DNA of 23,258 nucleotides from positions 1 through 23,258 of the IMG/VR virus record IMGVR_UViG_3300017786_000152; one strand, written 5' to 3'. How positions within the stretch are numbered: position 1 is the stretch's first letter; each line of letters starts with the position of its first letter. A program made the position numbers and the translations under genes. The notes beneath the pieces were generated by a model that did no database searches, was not told the origin of the DNA, and saw only the letters and a list, made by a program, of their open reading frames with translations. The stretch is from a virus. Positions 22,744-23,258 of this stretch are shown here, piece after piece.

Positions 22744-22755
22744 TTTTATTTTATA
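22726..22755. repeat. 30-bp near-repeat, copy 2 (partner at 2507-2536)
   Basis: 27 of 30 bases match copy 1. Three bases at the right end belong to the stop codon of the exonuclease gene; the rest is intergenic and carries the -35 box of the downstream minus-strand operon. Confidence 0.6.
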
Positions 22756-23258
22756 CGTTATGTACTTCTTTATATTTTTTGCGAACAGCCATAAAGTGTT
22801 CTAAATAATCAAAGGTATTTACTTTAAAAACTTGCGGTTCTGAACCGTCAACTGCGATAAGAATAACAGCTTGCTTTACCGCAATGCCAGTTCTTTCTAA
22901 AAACGCAGCAGCATAAAAAGATGCTTGCATAAAATAGGCTTGAATCCATTCTATTTTCTTGGGTTTACGAGATGTTTTAAAATCAATAATAGACATAACT
23001 CCATCGTATTCCGCAATACAATCAACTTGACCTGCAGTCTTTAATTTATCACTATAAAGGAATACTTCTTGCATCCAAACATTGTCTAGTCGGTTATCAA
23101 TAACAGTACGTAAGTCATTAAACGTATTAAGATTAGCGGGCATATGTTTACCTTTCCAATCTTCTTTGTTATCAATATAGTCTTCAGCAAGTTTGTGAAC
23201 TGCTGTTCCGCGACCTGCTGCTTGACGAGAGATCTTATTAGCTTCTTCTTCGCCAACA
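22751..23258 (-). CDS. RecB-like PD-(D/E)XK exonuclease (5' end outside window)
   Basis: 168 codons are visible and the frame runs off the right edge; the ATG at 23143 is internal, since the upstream frame encodes AAGRGTAVHKLAEDYI. That RGTxVHxxxE stretch, with H and E, together with AGQVDCIAEYDG and SIIDFKTSRK (D and K of the D-x-K site), is the ordered motif set of RecB/Cas4-type PD-(D/E)XK nucleases. This form is common in marine T4-like phages as a putative exonuclease, probably for host DNA degradation or replication/recombination. All core catalytic residues appear present. The missing part is the N-terminus. The gene is on the early strand, in keeping with DNA metabolism. Confidence 0.78.
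   Translation of the reverse strand, partial: VGEEEANKISRQAAGRGTAVHKLAEDYIDNKEDWKGKHMPANLNTFNDLRTVIDNRLDNVWMQEVFLYSDKLKTAGQVDCIAEYDGVMSIIDFKTSRKPKKIEWIQAYFMQASFYAAAFLERTGIAVKQAVILIAVDGSEPQVFKVNTFDYLEHFMAVRKKYKEVHNV

Noticed and set aside
1-23258. tRNA genes, CRISPR arrays, insertion sequences, integrase or attachment sites
   Set aside because: Gaps between genes are all near or below 100 bases, with no cloverleaf, spaced repeat array, transposase or recombinase visible.

Overview
This window is part of the genome of a T4-like (Tevenvirinae-related) tailed myovirus. The plus strand carries the T4 virion block in its canonical order: gp13, gp14, gp15, gp16, gp17, gp18, gp19, gp20, an inner-core protein where T4 has gp67/gp68, gp21, gp22 and gp23. 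DNA is AT-rich. Several genes resemble those of marine T4-like phages (large YxxxPTVTI-repeat structural protein, BppU-like small virion protein, RecB-like PD-(D/E)XK exonuclease, APS-kinase-like and nucleotidyltransferase genes), so an aquatic bacterial host is likely. The sequence does not identify the host.

Layout. (1) 1-2470, plus strand: a probable carbohydrate cassette made of the C-terminal end of a five-bladed-propeller, glycosidase-like protein, a TPR plus FkbM-like methyltransferase, and a fusion of a HxGH nucleotidyltransferase with a sugar-phosphate-isomerase-type cupin. (2) 2572-3973, plus: three small beta-rich proteins where T4 has whisker/fibre genes, probably virion surface or baseplate components. 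(3) 3983-17915, plus: neck, tail completion, packaging, sheath, tube, portal, core, protease, scaffold and major capsid, closed by a UUCG-loop terminator at 17956-17983. (4) 17982-23258, minus: a convergent, early-type set with a SCQGH-motif protein, a DsbA-like DNA-binding protein, a nucleotidyltransferase, an APS-kinase-like P-loop protein, a 27-residue membrane peptide, a DUF932 protein, several small conserved phage proteins (two membrane-anchored) and the C-terminal part of a RecB-like exonuclease.

Regulation is readable. Plus-strand virion genes are preceded by T4 late-promoter octamers, TATAAATA or the variants GATAAATA and AATAAATA. The minus-strand block has T4-early-like promoters (GTTTAC or GTGTAC, 17-18 bp spacer, TATAAT-like -10). 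One such early promoter lies on the minus strand at 2496-2524, antisense to the sugar-nucleotide fusion gene, and its upstream part is nearly identical (27 of 30 bases) to a second early-type promoter at 22714-22743.

How the genes work together: gp21 protease matures a prohead built from gp23 on a gp22 scaffold with a CTS-bearing core protein. gp16/gp17 pump DNA through portal gp20. gp13/gp14 close the head, and gp15 caps a gp18/gp19 tail. The most unusual item is gp15: its roughly 235-residue tail-terminator domain is followed by three short beta repeats, a LamG-type lectin-like domain and three more repeats. This predicts a ring of lectin domains at the head-tail junction.

All assignments were made by reading motifs; no database search was run. 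No intergenic stretch exceeds about 100 bases, and I saw no tRNA, CRISPR array, insertion sequence or integrase.
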